64,000 nt of DNA from Sphingomonas taxi (GTDB lineage: Bacteria; Pseudomonadota; Alphaproteobacteria; Sphingomonadales; Sphingomonadaceae): NCBI RefSeq assembly GCF_000764535.1, contig NZ_CP009571.1, forward strand, positions 3,596,001-3,660,000, in the 5' to 3' direction. The position numbers and the translations under genes are program-made. Each line of letters begins with the position of its first letter. Positions within the stretch are counted from its first letter, which is position 1. Shown piece by piece: positions 63,815 through 64,000 of this stretch. The notes below the pieces were generated by a model. It saw only the letters and a program-made list of their open reading frames with translations. It did not search any database and had not been told where the DNA came from.

Positions 63815-64000
63815 CCCGGACGACACCGCAACCGACCGATGGCGGACGTGACGGCGAGATAGCACGTCGATATCGTTGATCCCCGCCAGCGTCAGCGTGC
63901 GGCGGAATTCCTCGTGCAGCAGCGTCAGGAGACGATCGACGCCCGGCTCGCCGCCCGCGGCGAGGCCGTACAGATAGGGGCGGCCGATCGAGCAGGCGGT
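63800..64000 (-). CDS. C-terminal end of FMN-dependent 2-hydroxyacid dehydrogenase (lactate dehydrogenase type), cut by window edge
   Basis: 66 codons on the minus strand from the right edge to a TAG at 63800-63802. Translation: ACSIGRPYLYGLAAGGEPGVDRL, then LLHEEFRRTLTLAGINDID, the conserved C-terminal block of the LldD/glycolate-oxidase family (G-R-P-x-x-Y-G-L-A-A-G-G-E-x-G-V). Start lies outside the window. Several bacteria degrade L-fucose by a non-phosphorylated route that yields pyruvate and L-lactate, so an L-lactate dehydrogenase beside two fucosidases makes sense. Overlaps the GH29 3' end by 15 nt, tail to tail. Confidence 0.85.
   Translation of the reverse strand, partial: TACSIGRPYLYGLAAGGEPGVDRLLTLLHEEFRRTLTLAGINDIDVLSRRHVRHRSVAVSSGSPRP

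Overview
The window is high-GC DNA (roughly two thirds G+C by eye) with tightly packed, ATGA-coupled operons. It carries three large TonB-dependent receptors, a FecI/FecR/STN-receptor trio, twin-arginine-type leaders on sugar hydrolases, and IclR/AraC-controlled aromatic catabolism. This combination points to an alphaproteobacterium of the Sphingomonadaceae (Sphingomonas-like); that is inference from gene style, not from a marker gene. No rRNA, tRNA, CRISPR, transposase or integrase was seen.

Layout. (1) 1-3666: LacI regulator (cut by the window edge), a LacI-type operator, a hexuronate-type MFS permease and a GH43 beta-xylosidase, i.e. a small xylan/uronate unit. (2) 3729-7841: PPOX flavoprotein divergent from an AraC regulator, a PepSY secreted peptide, then DUF485 + ActP acetate symporter. 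(3) 7906-15714, all minus strand: five-gene efflux operon (adaptor, RND pump, outer-membrane factor, response regulator, histidine kinase) with three GTAA boxes at exact 10-bp steps upstream. (4) 16318-50013: a roughly 34-kb aromatic-degradation island. (5) 50315-54336: a receptor with an orphan response regulator. (6) 54479-64000: FecI sigma, FecR, STN-type receptor, GH95 and GH29 alpha-L-fucosidases, and the C-terminal end of an FMN-dependent 2-hydroxyacid (lactate-type) dehydrogenase, i.e. a fucoside-use locus.

How the island works. The best-supported part is the lower pathway. Hydroquinone dioxygenase (HqdA/HqdB) would give 4-hydroxymuconic semialdehyde, an aldehyde dehydrogenase would oxidise it to maleylacetate, and maleylacetate reductase would give 3-oxoadipate. 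Hydroxyquinol 1,2-dioxygenase feeds the same maleylacetate node. The separate minus-strand pcaI-pcaJ-pcaF operon finishes to succinyl-CoA and acetyl-CoA. The upper pathway is unassigned. It holds two acyl-CoA-dehydrogenase-like (group D) flavin monooxygenases served by one flavin reductase, a MhpA-like FAD hydroxylase, a VOC-type dioxygenase, dienelactone hydrolase, FAH-family hydrolase, SDR, SMP-30 lactonase, a maleate isomerase/arylmalonate decarboxylase-family protein, three CMD proteins, and a thiolase-fold protein lacking its nucleophilic Cys next to a DUF35 partner, which resembles the Ltp2/DUF35 retro-aldolase of steroid side-chain removal. A RibB with a degenerate GTP-cyclohydrolase-II domain sits in the same operon as the flavin reductase.

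The most interesting new signal is a 16-bp asymmetric element, GTACAC-N4-CGGACG and close variants. It occurs at ten clear places, all in non-coding gaps of the island: eight sit upstream of a gene or operon in the same orientation as that gene, mostly 76-110 bp before the start codon, and two face each other as a near-perfect inverted repeat ahead of one of the two IclR genes. Its spacing resembles the operators of the PcaR/PcaU/PobR branch of the IclR family, so I propose an IclR-run regulon covering the upper pathway but not the hqd or pca operons.
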